From NCBI GenBank assembly GCA_949316495.1, contig OX439001.1, positions 34,897,523-34,961,522 on the forward strand: a stretch of DNA of 64,000 nt, read 5' to 3'. Position 1 is the first letter of the stretch. The number at the start of each line of letters is the position of its first letter. The position numbers and the translations under genes were made by a program. The stretch is from Amphiduros pacificus. Lineage: Eukaryota; Annelida; Polychaeta; Phyllodocida; Hesionidae. Positions 38,501 through 61,912 of this stretch are shown here, in pieces. The notes under the pieces are model-generated. The model ran no database searches. It was given only the letters and a program-made list of their open reading frames with translations, and had not been told where the DNA came from.

Positions 38501-41500
38501 AAAATAAAAGATGTTAAAGTTGTCTGTCCTCAAACAGGGAATTAAGTAAGCTTGGCCTATGTGAGATGTATTGAGGTATAAGGAGAAGTGTATGATTGCC
38601 ATGGAAGGCAGCCGATGAAGGTATGACATGTATGTCGTGCCTGGCTGAGCAGGCCCACAAAGACCCCGACATGCTTGGCTAGTTTTTATAGTTGTCATAT
38701 ACCTGGGCTTGTCAGTGAAAATATATACACACAGTCACCGGGGGTTTTGGTTTCACGTGCCCATTTTTTCGATTATTGAGACATGCCTTGGGTTTCAAAC
38801 AGCGCTCATTTCACAAAACAAAATGGACGAGTCACTTGGAAATGTACATGATTGCTGGAAGATGCCATCAGAAATCGACAAATAGCGAAATTGACATGGA
38901 AATAGATGCACCTGTTGAGAAATAGGCCAGGAGCAGCGGATGTCTAAAGCGGATACGGAGGTAAGCCCCGCTCCATTGTACTGGCCCGGGACACACATAA
39001 CAAGCAATGGGATCATTGCATGGGATATCCAAAGCCGAGAAAGCTTCATATAGTTTGGATAGCGGTTCGGGTAAATAGTGATACTGTTGTCCACACAAAG
39101 TGATATGTTATGCGGGGTGAGGGTGACATGAAAAGCAAAGAGGGGGTAGTGTCTGCTGAGACAAACTCACCAATCAAGTTTCATCTCTCATTCATGCACG
39201 ATTCTCTTCACAAAACCGCCTACTTGTTCATGTTTTTGGGTCAGCTACCTTTAAATGGTCCTTTTCACTATATTTATCATTTCCTACAGACAGGTGGGGA
39301 ACAAGATGTATTGGATAATGTTTATTTATACAATCCACCTTCACCCCCATCCTATACTTAGCAATCATACATAAGCATTATTTTCCTCCCAGTTTCTTAG
39401 TTGTCACAAGTGAACCTGGGTTTAAATTACTGTCTTAGCTTTAATAACAAGTTTGTGTTATCCCAAGCAGAAATGATGTGTTTTCATCGGAGTTACACAA
39501 TGGATTTTGACAATCTGGCATGGAAAATTACTTTTCCTGTCCGACTGGAAGAAATAGTCTGAATAACCACAAAATAAATATATACCAAAAATTGTGACTT
39601 GGGATGTAAATGCACCAATTCATCATAACCTGTTGAGTATCGTATTGCAATAACATACACCTCCTTGTCCTAATGCAGATAGTATAAGCGGCTTTGTGGC
39701 CAAGATAAAAACCTATTGATGATAAAGAACATACGTCTCTAATCCAAGAAGACACACAAAAGGGCAATTTCTTCTTCTCAGGTCTCAATGCAATATATTT
39801 GTGTTGGTCTAACACAAGGATACTTTTCCCTATTTATTGATCATCGATCTCACGTGGAAAACCCAGATACTGAGTAAACAGCCGGTAGTTTCAGCACTCA
39901 TGCACACATTAAATCTTCTCCTTTTCTGGTTCTCCAGAATGAACTTTGTTTGGAAATGGGTCCACACAAAAATATGTATACACACGGGGTTAATAGAGTC
40001 ACAGAAGGCTTGGCAATTATAGCGGGCTCCCAAGTCCGTGAAATGCAAATACCCATGAGTCTTTGTACAAACTGGACATCACTATAAACTCTAAAGGACA
40101 CTACACATGAAGTTATATGGGACTACAAGATGTTTCCTTGTCCCCATGACCTTTACACCTATTCACGGAGAATCCTTCCGTTCTCAGCAATCAAATTTCC
40201 TCTCAGTAATAAAGCATTAAAAACCAGGTTCACCTTACAATTCATTCATTTCAACACGTCATTTTCAGCTTTATAACAAACAGATTCTAATTTACCGTAA
40301 ACAAATGTTGGTCAATAACATAGGCCCTCTCAGCAAATGTTGAATTCCATCCAAGGTGTTATGACCTGCGCTCTATTATAGTATGGTATGGGTAAATTTG
40401 ATTGATCTGTCTCCCTTTTATATGGACAGTCATAGTAGGGAAACTCCTCCTTATGAAATGATTTGCTGACAATTAAGATAGCTATCTCATTTCCTGCACG
40501 CTGACCAGTTCATCTTGGCCTTGAACTATATGCTGTTTGCAAACATAGCATTAAATTTCAACGCCTGCTCCTAAAAATACACTCAAGTTTGTGGAATTTC
40601 CAACAGATAAAACTTGAAGGCGCTCATGGGTAGAAAACATGGCAGAAGGTATTTCCATACACTGAAAGGGGAAAGATAAGGCCAGGAGTTGCCGCTAGGC
40701 ACACATTATTTCCAGCATGTCATTCAAATGACTGGTGGCCCTCAATGAGGTGCTATGATCAATGATTATGTCACAGTGTAATGGCCATATATTCTGAGAG
40801 ATTCGGTCAGGCGAAGATAACGTGCTATACACCACTTTACAAGAACACCTCAACCCCTCACCCCCTCACTGGGAATGTTAAACTCCATAAGGGGCAAATA
40901 TACAGATCTGAGAGTGGTCCATTTATATATATATTCCAGAATGCTTAGATCACTGTGACTGTGACTATCTGTCTATATTAAGTTAGGTTATATTTGACAT
41001 TATGATTATGGTAAATTACTATGTGACTATATGATATATACAGCAATTTTACTTTTGATATCATGGTAAATGTTTAATCGTTTGCACAGAAATATCTCTA
41101 CTTGGATTAGAACATTCTGATACAGAATTTCACACTCTTAGGAGTATATCTTATAGTTGTATGTCTTGAACTTTCTTGTACATTTTCAGTCATGTATGAT
41201 CACACCAAGTATATCATTACTGTTACCCTCTACTTAGAAGCTTTTCAAGTAGAATTCTGTTATCGCCTGCTTACACAAATATGTCATTATCATCATTTCC
41301 AGTTTGGTCCTTTCCTGTAGAGTTTATGCCATTATCTGTTCACACCAAGGGTATCATTTGTGTTTCCTGTCTGTGCCAAATGGGGGTCTCAATGAAAGGC
41401 TTCCATTGCATGATTATGATGGGTGGTTACACAGGAAATAAGACACATAAAAGAGTGAAGCCGCATCATCTTAGTGTCCTCACAAGGTCATAAAGTGAAT

Positions 41501-44500
41501 GGGTTAATAGCTTAACCAAGGAAGAGAACAGACATAGTTATACAGAAACGTGTTTGTCTGTGCCCTAAAATATCATATTCCACAATAGATTAGAAAGATT
41601 AGGCACGTATCATTGGATATAGAATTACAATGATATAATGGTTATATTAAAACAGAATGCAGTATTTGCTATACACTATACGGTATTTGCGATATTTATC
41701 AGTGCTGTCTTTTATAGTTTTGTGCCAAATGCATGCAACTATGAAGTAGGGAGTGATAGAAACATTTTGTTTTTCATGTTTGGTGTTTTGTATATTACCA
41801 TCAATGCATTTCAAGGAATATACAAGAATATGTTGAAGATACCAGAATGCAACATTATCTTATGTTTGCTTGGTTGTCCAGTTATGTGTTGTTGCAGTTT
41901 ATCTTTAGTTAGAATGCCCTGTTCTCAATTACATTCATTTTTACGTGTAATGTGATATTGTCTTTGAGAGATGAAAAATACTTTCAAGCAAAATATGAAT
42001 TGATATATTGGTATTCACATTTGTGTTGATCAGACAAAATTCCTATTGGAAACCACTTTACACCGCATTATGATGTTAAAAATCATAATTGAAAAACTTG
42101 ATATCCATATTGTTTTAAGATGAACAACATTATAAATTTGATGAGCGGTTTAACAAAGGCATTTTATATCCCATTTTGTGTTATGTCATAACTATGGAAA
42201 TAATTAAAATAATGCGATACTAGTACCACGTTCAGAGTTGACAAATAGCTGGGCAAGTAGATGGAGAAATGTTTAACATCCAGAATTATCAATAAATCTC
42301 AAAGACGATACATAAGTGGACCGTTGTGACCTGAAATGATGGTTTGATAGTTGCACCTTAAGGATGAGGAATCCTTTTGTTCAGCAACCTTGCATACGCT
42401 GAATATATTCTACGCACTATTGACATCCATATAAAACACACTATCACTCAATGTCTCATCATTTGCATATTTATGTTGATTAATAGTTTTATGTGGATTT
42501 CACATTCAGAAGGACACGTGAACCGAAATTAGGCGAAACTGGTTCTTGAGATTATTTCATATGTGAGTATGTGCTTAAAGATATTTGCCCACTTCCTCCT
42601 CATTTGAACTTCATTTTTTTGTTGCTTTAATTGAATCAATTCCTGTCATGTGATGACGTCTTTTCAGGGTAGCCATTTTGCAGTTCAATAAGATTATTTA
42701 TGTGTTGAACAATGATATTGTTGCTGGTGAAGTTTATTTTCAAATGGCCTGGCATGAACTATGTTCATAGTACCGCCTCAGTGGACGTTTACACATGGCT
42801 ATACAATAGTGAAAAGTCAGGAGAATATGTCAAAAGTCAGTGACAAAATATCTTGTCAGCGGTCACATACACAGGTAAATCTTAAGTGGGCGATGAATGA
42901 AACTTTACCTGAAATCTTGCCTACTGTCTGATGTGTTAAATGTAATCTTAAGTCGCAATCGTCAAGTACCGGGTGGATTAAAATTATATCAGTGTATGGG
43001 GATGTAAAAGGTAAGCTGTGATTAAATTTCACTTCGGTATATGGTGTAAGACTTTACATCTGAATGTAATTCTACTGTGTATGTCACACAAATAAACACC
43101 AAAAATGGTAACATGTAAAAAAAAGACATGAATCAGTCATAAATGACATATTTGATTCATAATAGATATAATGGTTCAGCAGTGAAATTCACAAATGACA
43201 TGTTGAATGTACATTTGTGTCTAATACATGCTTTGTGATATTGAACATACCAAACATAAATATGTCTGGTATGTTCCACATTTACACATGATAAGATATG
43301 GGGAATAACAGACCGAGATGAGTGCTACACAAAGAAATGAATTTTCGGTGTTTTTCAAAAGGAAAATGAAGGCTTTACCAAGAAGCTTGTACATAGTTCT
43401 GGTCAAATGTCATTATCTGGTTTTCTACATAATGACGTAGGACCAACCACAAAGGAAATACAAAAATATCATAAATCATGAACATCGATGTACTGAAAGA
43501 GAACAGGGGTGTAAGAATGTGGCCCAAAGACATTCTGCTGCGTGATTGCATAGCACATAGTGGCTTTATTAAATTGGTATGATAAGTGAAACATTGATTT
43601 GTTTTTTAGAGTTACGCTATCATTTCTTGCCTGTTGTCCCTTCTTCAGGTTTAACATTCTTAATTGGATTTCTAATTTATGTGATAAACAGTGTGATTTG
43701 AAAGAAACCCATTATATTCTAGCTAGGTCCATGAATTAAAAATTAACAAGTGATGTGAAATACTGATTGACAAATACATCAACTAATTTAAAACTGAATT
43801 ATAAAAAGAGCAAACAAGATAACAGGAAGATTAAAACAATTAAATCAGTTTTATAGCATACCATAGCAATAATAAAGTGGTGATGTCACCAATATATAAA
43901 ATAAGATATAACGAAGATAAAATAATTACAAAAAAATGTATCAGATACATATACTGGTTATTATGTCATCAAACAGACTGATAATACCAATGTATTATGA
44001 ATATAAACAGAATAAAGTGGATGGCCACCAGTCAATGGAGTGTGGTACCTGTCAGTGTGATCTGTACCTGTGATCACCACAGTCACCTGTGTCACTGCCG
44101 GAGTGCCCCCAGGACAAGGTCATTAAAACCACACACTCCATACATCACATCACACCTGCAGCCCCACTGTGCTATACTCTCGCATTTGATGCATGAATAC
44201 ATATATTGATATATTTAATTGTTTCTAAAATTAATGTTTTAACCTCAAATATATCACAGATTTTACTGATTGCGTTGTCATTTTGGAAAAGATAGGAAGG
44301 TAACTTTGTGTAACTTAACATGGTATCATAGATATTCTACTATTACGTTTTTTGACTCCAAGTCTTCGATTAGTTTTGGTACATTCATATTTTTCATTAG
44401 ATGCGGTAGCTTCAAGACTTCCAATAGTTAATAGTAACTTAAAAGTCTTCCAGAAGGTGGAGTAACTTTACAGTCTTCCATTATGTGTGGTAACTTCATG

Positions 44501-44519
44501 TCTTCCATTTCTCCAAAAG
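35526..44519. other. Nine-kilobase stretch without a recognised gene
   Basis: Mostly AT-rich, with only short, unsupported open frames. One plausible small exon is listed separately (36446-36538). The part 38.5-40.9 kb is less AT-rich and contains short palindromes such as CCTCAATGAGG near 40742, which could mark regulatory DNA, but nothing definite can be said. The 41638-41955 frame is AT-driven and has no recognisable domain. Confidence 0.5.
36446..36538 (+). other. Candidate orphan exon
   Basis: A 93-base open stretch flanked by an acceptor (TTTGCTGCAG) and a donor (GTCCAG|GTAAAC). It encodes 31 residues beginning KSRKDVKFENSTFSS and ending GVTALEYTVQ. It is more GC-rich than its surroundings. 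I do not recognise the protein, and it could be chance. Confidence 0.3.
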
Positions 44520-44747
44520 CCACGGGTCATGGCGCAGTTGGTTAGAGCGCCAGCTTATTAGCACCAGTTCCACTGTGGTGAGGTTCGATCCCCGGCCATG
44601 CCGAGATTGAATTCATGATACAACTTCACATATGAGCTGAGGCCCGTGCCTAAAGGGTTAACCCGTTGTAAATATGTGATCGGGTGGGTTGCTATGTCAA
44701 GGACCTGCGATATGGCAGCACTATATCTGTTACAAGCAAACAAACAA
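44520..44747 (+). mobile_element. tRNA-derived SINE, internally shortened
   Basis: Same family as the element at 29440-29758: A box TGGCGCAGTTGGTTAGAGCG, B box GGTTCGATCCCC, body and an AAC-rich end. The last part of the body (about 60 bases, containing the TTGAAAGTGATGT word) is missing. CAAAAG on both sides could be a short target duplication. Confidence 0.85.
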
Positions 44748-45620
44748 TGACAAAAGTCTCCCATTAGGTGTATCAACTTCAACTTCAACTTCAGATGGTT
44801 GTTTTAGTAAAAAAAAATATAGTTTTTGATATCGCCAATCAGTGAAAATAGATTAAAAAGACTCATGAGAGACAAAAACAAAAACAAATCTTAACTAGGA
44901 GATATTTCCTAATCTTCTATTCGTTCTTTTCTCATATATGGCTGTGGGTAAGTTATGCTGGCACAGAATACAGTAACATGTTTATTATCATGTCGTCTTC
45001 ACACAAACATGGTCGTTTTGCATAATACAATGTTGTGGTCAGTCCATTCTGACCAATGTTAAATCAGTTAAGCTATAAGACACCCCGAGGCTGCTAAGTA
45101 TGCAATTGTTATTTGAACATAACCCATATTTAATATGCTCATTACTACTTCATAAACACATCTCTGCTTTGAATACAATGTGCCTATGTGGCGAGTTCAC
45201 CTGGTATAATAGGGGATATAGAGTGGTAGAACATGTGTCCTCTTCATTGTTAACCCCACAGTTAATTCCACTGTAAGTATATTTTGCATCATATGTTGAG
45301 TAACTACAGGATGTTATACTGACGCTTAAGGTAAAAAATATACACAGATTAGTCTTCAGTAGCGCAGTTAGTGTTGATGTTGAATATATAGGCAGGTTGA
45401 TATCTGGCTTTTTAAAAAGTACTGTTAAGATGGCCAAAGCACAAGGGTGAAAGTCAACAAACATATATATATACATATATATGATAACTCGGCATTTGAA
45501 TGTGTTCCATTATCAGTTTTGCCATTATAGTGGAGTCTGTGGAATGAAAATATTAAGGATGCATGGTGCTGCATTCTGGATGGAATAATAAGACGGCATA
45601 CAGAGTTCAAGATAACAAAT

Positions 45621-57172
<11,552 letters not shown>

Positions 57173-59825
57173 AACATGTCAAACAGATGATAAATAAATG
57201 GCCCAGAATTCACTGTCATGGTTGATCATTACGTTGATGAATTAGGGAAACATAGACATTATTTTGCTCTTAAAATCCGAATTTTTGTTGGTTCCCTTAA
57301 AGACAGAAAACGAGTTGGTTATGATAATTTTCTCATAAAGAAAAGAACACTCATGCTTTCTCGGTATTTCTTTCCATGGTGTTAATGTATTTTAAACTGG
57401 TAGTATTAGATAAAGTTGTAACAATGAAGTTGTAACAATGACTTCAGCTTCACGTTGCAAATATTTCCCCTCCTTTCTTCGGCCATAATAACAGTCAATT
57501 AATTCACTGGGTTACATTAACCTAAATATCACCTGGTGTGACAATCCATTCTTTTTTGGTATTTCTATTTCAGGTTAAAATGACTTTAGAGAAGAAGTAA
57601 ACTTATCAATTGAAATTACTGTTAAATTATGTAACATTTCAATGCTAAAAAGAAGGATGTCATCTTTGAAACTTGTAATAATGTCAGGTTTTCAAGCACT
57701 TTTTCATAGCATAATATAAATGTTTATACCCTAATGTTTGTGCTGAGTTGTTGTTACCCATCATATTTCCCCTACATCAATTTTTCTGCCAATTGAAAAT
57801 ACATGAGCCTTCTGCTAAAACTTTGCTCAGCTGACCAATGATCTAATGCAAACACCTAAGTAAAGGTTTGCTAACAATGGGGCACTTTTTGTTTTGTTTT
57901 TTGTTTTGTTTTTGTTTTTTTTGTTTTTTGTTTTTTTTTTCATATTAAAAATATTGTCTTGACTGGGAGGTAAGGAAAATGACTACCAAGAACGTGAATT
58001 CTGGATCAATATAAGGCCAATGAAAATAAGTGTCTTTTTCTGATTGTGAAATCCCATTGCATTGAAGAAAGTAAAACATTATTACAGACTGTCTTCGAAA
58101 AGCATTACCTGCAGATTTGATATAATTAATATTGATTGCCAGTTTTATGTATAAAACTCTGGTTTAGTTTTATATGATAAAAACATGTGTCTTACAGGCC
58201 AGATTGTCATGATTGGTGTAACCAAAAATTGAACACAGAGTTAAAATATATGTATGATATTTATTTATGTTTGTTATGAGTTTAACAAAAGACACGCAAC
58301 AATGTTGAGCATTATTGTTTTTGTCTTTAGAATGTTACTGATTAATCCTATTTTTAAAATTTAATAATTAATACTGAATGTTTCATATTTTATGATATCA
58401 CGACTGATCAATTCATGTTGATTTAAAAATCTTAGAAAAAGATATCAAGCCTTATAAAGTGTATTAAAGATGTCTAAATGATTTTAATTTGTTATATTTA
58501 TGAACTGAAAAGCTAATTATTCATTGTTGAGAGGCAAACAAATTGGTACCTCTTATCATTGCTTCTGTGAATGCTCATTTTTTCCAACATGGATATCATT
58601 TTTTAAAAGAAAAAAACCTTTAAAACCAGTCCAGTCTATTCATTTAACCCCCCTCTATCTGACAGATCATTCCACCAATCCACAAATTCAAGAATGAGTT
58701 CTAGAAGGTTTTGATACTTTGCAATTGACTGAATACCGAATTTACATTTTGGCGACCCAACTAGTTTCACGCATTTAAATGCCTCCTCTTGGCAAGTAGA
58801 AATAACAGATATCATTTTGTATTGAAAAAAGATACTTCCGTCAGCCTCGCTTTCAGATGTTTATTTCAGAATGCTTTTTCAAAATAAGTTTATCTGCCCC
58901 TCAAGAATCATGAGCACTCCTCTTACCTCTTTTTATATGGTTTGTTCCTTTAAAAAACGATTTATATATCATATAAATGTATACATATATTTAAATATAT
59001 ATAGGTATAATTTCAGCATTGTATGGTTTATGTTGAATAAAAACAATATTAGTATTCTTTGAATCATGTTTGACTGATATTTTTTAGATGTTTCCAGCTT
59101 GATGAAATGTTTTTACACATTTTGAATACTTGCAGATAATAACACCCAACACTGCTAAAATATAATTACCTTTCAAATTGTACATACGATAACAATACAA
59201 TATCTTTGATGTATAAGTGTATTAGCTGTGCAAAGCATAGATTCTGCAATGAAAGGGAGAAATTCTGTCATTTCGTCTGTCCACCAACTATGATATTCTC
59301 CACTAAAATTAATGGTAGGAGTTCTTAGCTATTAGTAGGTTTATTATTATCAGTGAAGCAATTCTATCCATTTTCCATTTGGCTCAGAATCTTTTCCATC
59401 TTTTTATGACTTTTTAAAGAAAAATAATTGATAGCTATTATTGACTTGCCAAGGAGGGTGCTATTTTGAATAACATAACAAATATCAGCCAATGAAAATC
59501 AAGATATCTGTACCATATGGCACAAGTGGTCCCATCTCAACGCTCAAGATGAAGTGTTTGATTGATGAAATTTGTTCAAATATGACATATAATAGTCTGA
59601 ATAGAGTGTCACCCTTGTCAAATATCTGAATAAAGAACAGTAAAATATAGATAAGTAGCCATCTTTATAAGAAGTATCCCTTCTTTCCTCATGATAATCT
59701 ATTTCTTCTTAAATATATATCCTTGATCAAGTTAGACAAAGGCCTGCCACTGAAACCCAATGCCCTACTCTTTTTGAAGAATGATTTCAGTTTTTTTTTT
59801 CTGCACTGTTGTTGGTTATGACACA
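57173..59825. other. Formin 3' UTR and downstream AT-rich stretch
   Basis: An AATAAA lies only about 20 bases after the stop (57193-57198), so the UTR may be very short or may use later signals. A T-rich tract with single G lies at 57885-57942. No further gene was recognised. Confidence 0.5.
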
Positions 59826-59993
59826 GACAGAGCAAGCGCAAGTGTGTTCAATGCCTCAGCTGACACTGAGTGACCTATATATTACATAATATTATAGTGT
59901 ATTATATAATGTATAAATGAGGTCTCCAAAGGGAAACTGAAAAAAATAAACTGGCAAATTGATCTCAGAGACATCACTTGCGCTTGCTCTGTC
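59826..59993. repeat. 19-bp perfect inverted repeat around an AT palindrome
   Basis: GACAGAGCAAGCGCAAGTG (59826-59844) and its exact reverse complement (59975-59993) enclose 130 bases with an imperfect TA-rich palindrome in the middle. It looks like a small foldback element; no target duplication was found. Confidence 0.75.
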
Positions 59994-61501
59994 CGTGGGT
60001 TATGCCAAGAGATCGTGGATTAGGCAGTGTTACTTTCACTCTGGTTAAAAGGCTTGAGATTCGACCGTTGTTGCTGAAAGGTTAAAAAAACACAATCTTT
60101 CATTGACAAAAATGATGTATGAAAATATGGGGATGTCTAAATACTGTTTTACTTGTGTATAAGTATTTTTTTAAGGTCTGGTCATGGACTAACTGCTCAA
60201 TTTAATGATAGGGATAGAATAAGGTAGTGGGGTAGAATTTTGCGAGATTAATTTGACAATGCGAAAGTGTCTATGAGAGCCTTTCACTGGCGTAGGGGAG
60301 TGATCCAGATGATGAGTGCGGGTGCCAAAGACAGATTAACGGTTTCCGCGATGATCAGCCACGGTGCTTATATAGGCTTTGTGTGTCCCCAGGAAACAAG
60401 CAGTGCGGCCAACAATACAGATCAAATCAAAATCAAAACAAACCATTCTGAGAGTTGCAGATCTGTCACCAAAGAACAATATATTTTCGTGCTTTGCTTC
60501 AGTTTATCACAACAACGTAAGTATTGTAGAGAAGCAAAGAATGCTCCTCTTCGCCTTGGATGTACATGTGATTGGAGGGGTTGTGATGACAAAAACATTA
60601 ACAGGCTTGTTTACAGACTTTCAGTTTTACAAAATGTGGTCTAAAGTCATGTCGACCTTACTCCATGGAGCTGGATTCACTTTAGCTCGAGTATCTCTAG
60701 CAGTGAATTTGCCTTTTGTTTATTTTGGGTCCGGCGGCCATTTCACGGCTAGAGAGAGATCGTCAAATTTAATCTGCCCTAGCGCAGCCCACTGGGCTGC
60801 GCGTGGTAAACACGCACTGCAGGTGTCGTAGTTATGTACTCACTGCTTACATGGCCTGGCTGTTTGCAAAGTATAATCTGTTTTCTGCAATATCCAGTTG
60901 TAAAACAATCATTTTATTCTGTTTTAAGTCAGTTATCACACTTTTAAATGGACAAGAATTTCAGCTTCTTCAGAATTGAAATGGCCGCCAATGTTAAGAC
61001 TGGTTTAGACCACGTGACTACATTTCACCCTCCACTTTTTGTGTATTGTGGGGAATGGTTTTTCACTGCTTTAGGGGTGTTTTATCTGGTGATGTTTTCA
61101 GGTCTTTTCATAATTTCAAACATTGAGAGGTTTCCACTCGATGCTTCATTTTTTTCCTGCTGGATGTTTCAAGCAATATAAAACTTTAAATGTTACACTG
61201 GCAATGCAGTCATCTTCAGAAATATGTAAGGTAACCTTGTAGTGCACTTTTAACAAGTGTCCCATCACGATTCAGAAGAAAACAGTGCATTTTTATGAAG
61301 AAGCCAGGAAATTTAAAAATCTGATTTTTTTTACTGAAGTACTCCACGACCTAAAAACTGCCCCATATGTGCTCTCAAATGTGTAAAATGAAGATAAAAA
61401 ATGACAAGAAAAAATCTCTTTGGAAGGGCTTGTTATTTAGGGAGTGGATGCCATGACTAGATTCACTTGTGAATTCAGCTCCATTTACTGTTAATCATTT
61501 C
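59994..61501. other. Stretch with no certain gene, including GC-richer DNA at 60.25-60.85 kb
   Basis: The part 60250-60840 is richer in GC than its surroundings and contains a TATA-like word (CTTATATAGGC near 60367) and a potential donor (AACAAC|GTAAGT near 60519). It could be a promoter with a first non-coding exon of a gene off the right edge, but no protein was recognised in its frames. The rest is AT-rich. Confidence 0.35.
60783..60819. repeat. Two overlapping hairpins
   Basis: GCGCAGCCCA-C-TGGGCTGCGC is a perfect 10-bp stem with a single-base loop. Its last bases overlap GCGTG-GTAAA-CACGC, a 5-bp stem. The two stems share GCG, so only one can form fully at a time. Confidence 0.75.
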
Positions 61502-61509
61502 CTTGGTAG

Positions 61510-61846
61510 CCCGGGGGGGGTACTCTCATGATTTTAACCCGCGGAGGCTGGGATGGAACTGAAAACCCCAGAGCCTGAATTAGGGAAATATTCTATCATT
61601 ATTGGTACCCTGATTTAGGACTAGCTGAAATTTTGATACCCTCATTTAGGGATGATGCAGAAGGAGGAGATTTGGAAAAGGGGATTGTGATCCCTGTTTT
61701 AGGGAGAAATTTGAAAAACAGTACCCTGTTTTAGGGAAAATGATAAAATATCTTAACCTGTTTTAGGGAAAATATCAGCAAAAAGGACCCTATTTAGCCC
61801 AGCTTCCCCGGTAACGCTGACTATGAGAGTACCCCCCCCCCCTGGG
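61510..61846. mobile_element. hAT-like nonautonomous element (MITE) with 8-bp target duplication
   Basis: The ends CCCGGGGGGGGTACTCTCAT and the reverse complement of the other end (CCCAGGGGGGGGGGTACTCT) are inverted repeats. The element is flanked by the perfect 8-bp duplication CTTGGTAG (61502-61509 and 61847-61854), the length typical of hAT transposition. The 337-bp inside consists of about six diverged units of 35-40 bases around CCCTGTTTTAGGGA. It has no coding capacity. Confidence 0.88.
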
Positions 61847-61912
61847 CTTGGTAGGAACTTGAATATCCTTGATTTCACCTACTCAATGGTGACTTTGTCT
61901 CGTTATCAACAG

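Noticed and set aside
41638-41955. 105-codon hydrophobic frame
   Set aside because: AT-rich DNA easily gives hydrophobic codons; no family resemblance or gene context.
45531-45620. Upstream extension of the formin first exon
   Set aside because: The frame is open back to an acceptor-like TTATAG at 45530, but there is no evidence for an upstream exon; ATG at 45621 was kept as the start.
60267-60831. Overlapping frames of 125 and 150 codons
   Set aside because: No recognisable domain; the region may be a promoter/5' exon, but the frames lack protein-like conservation features.
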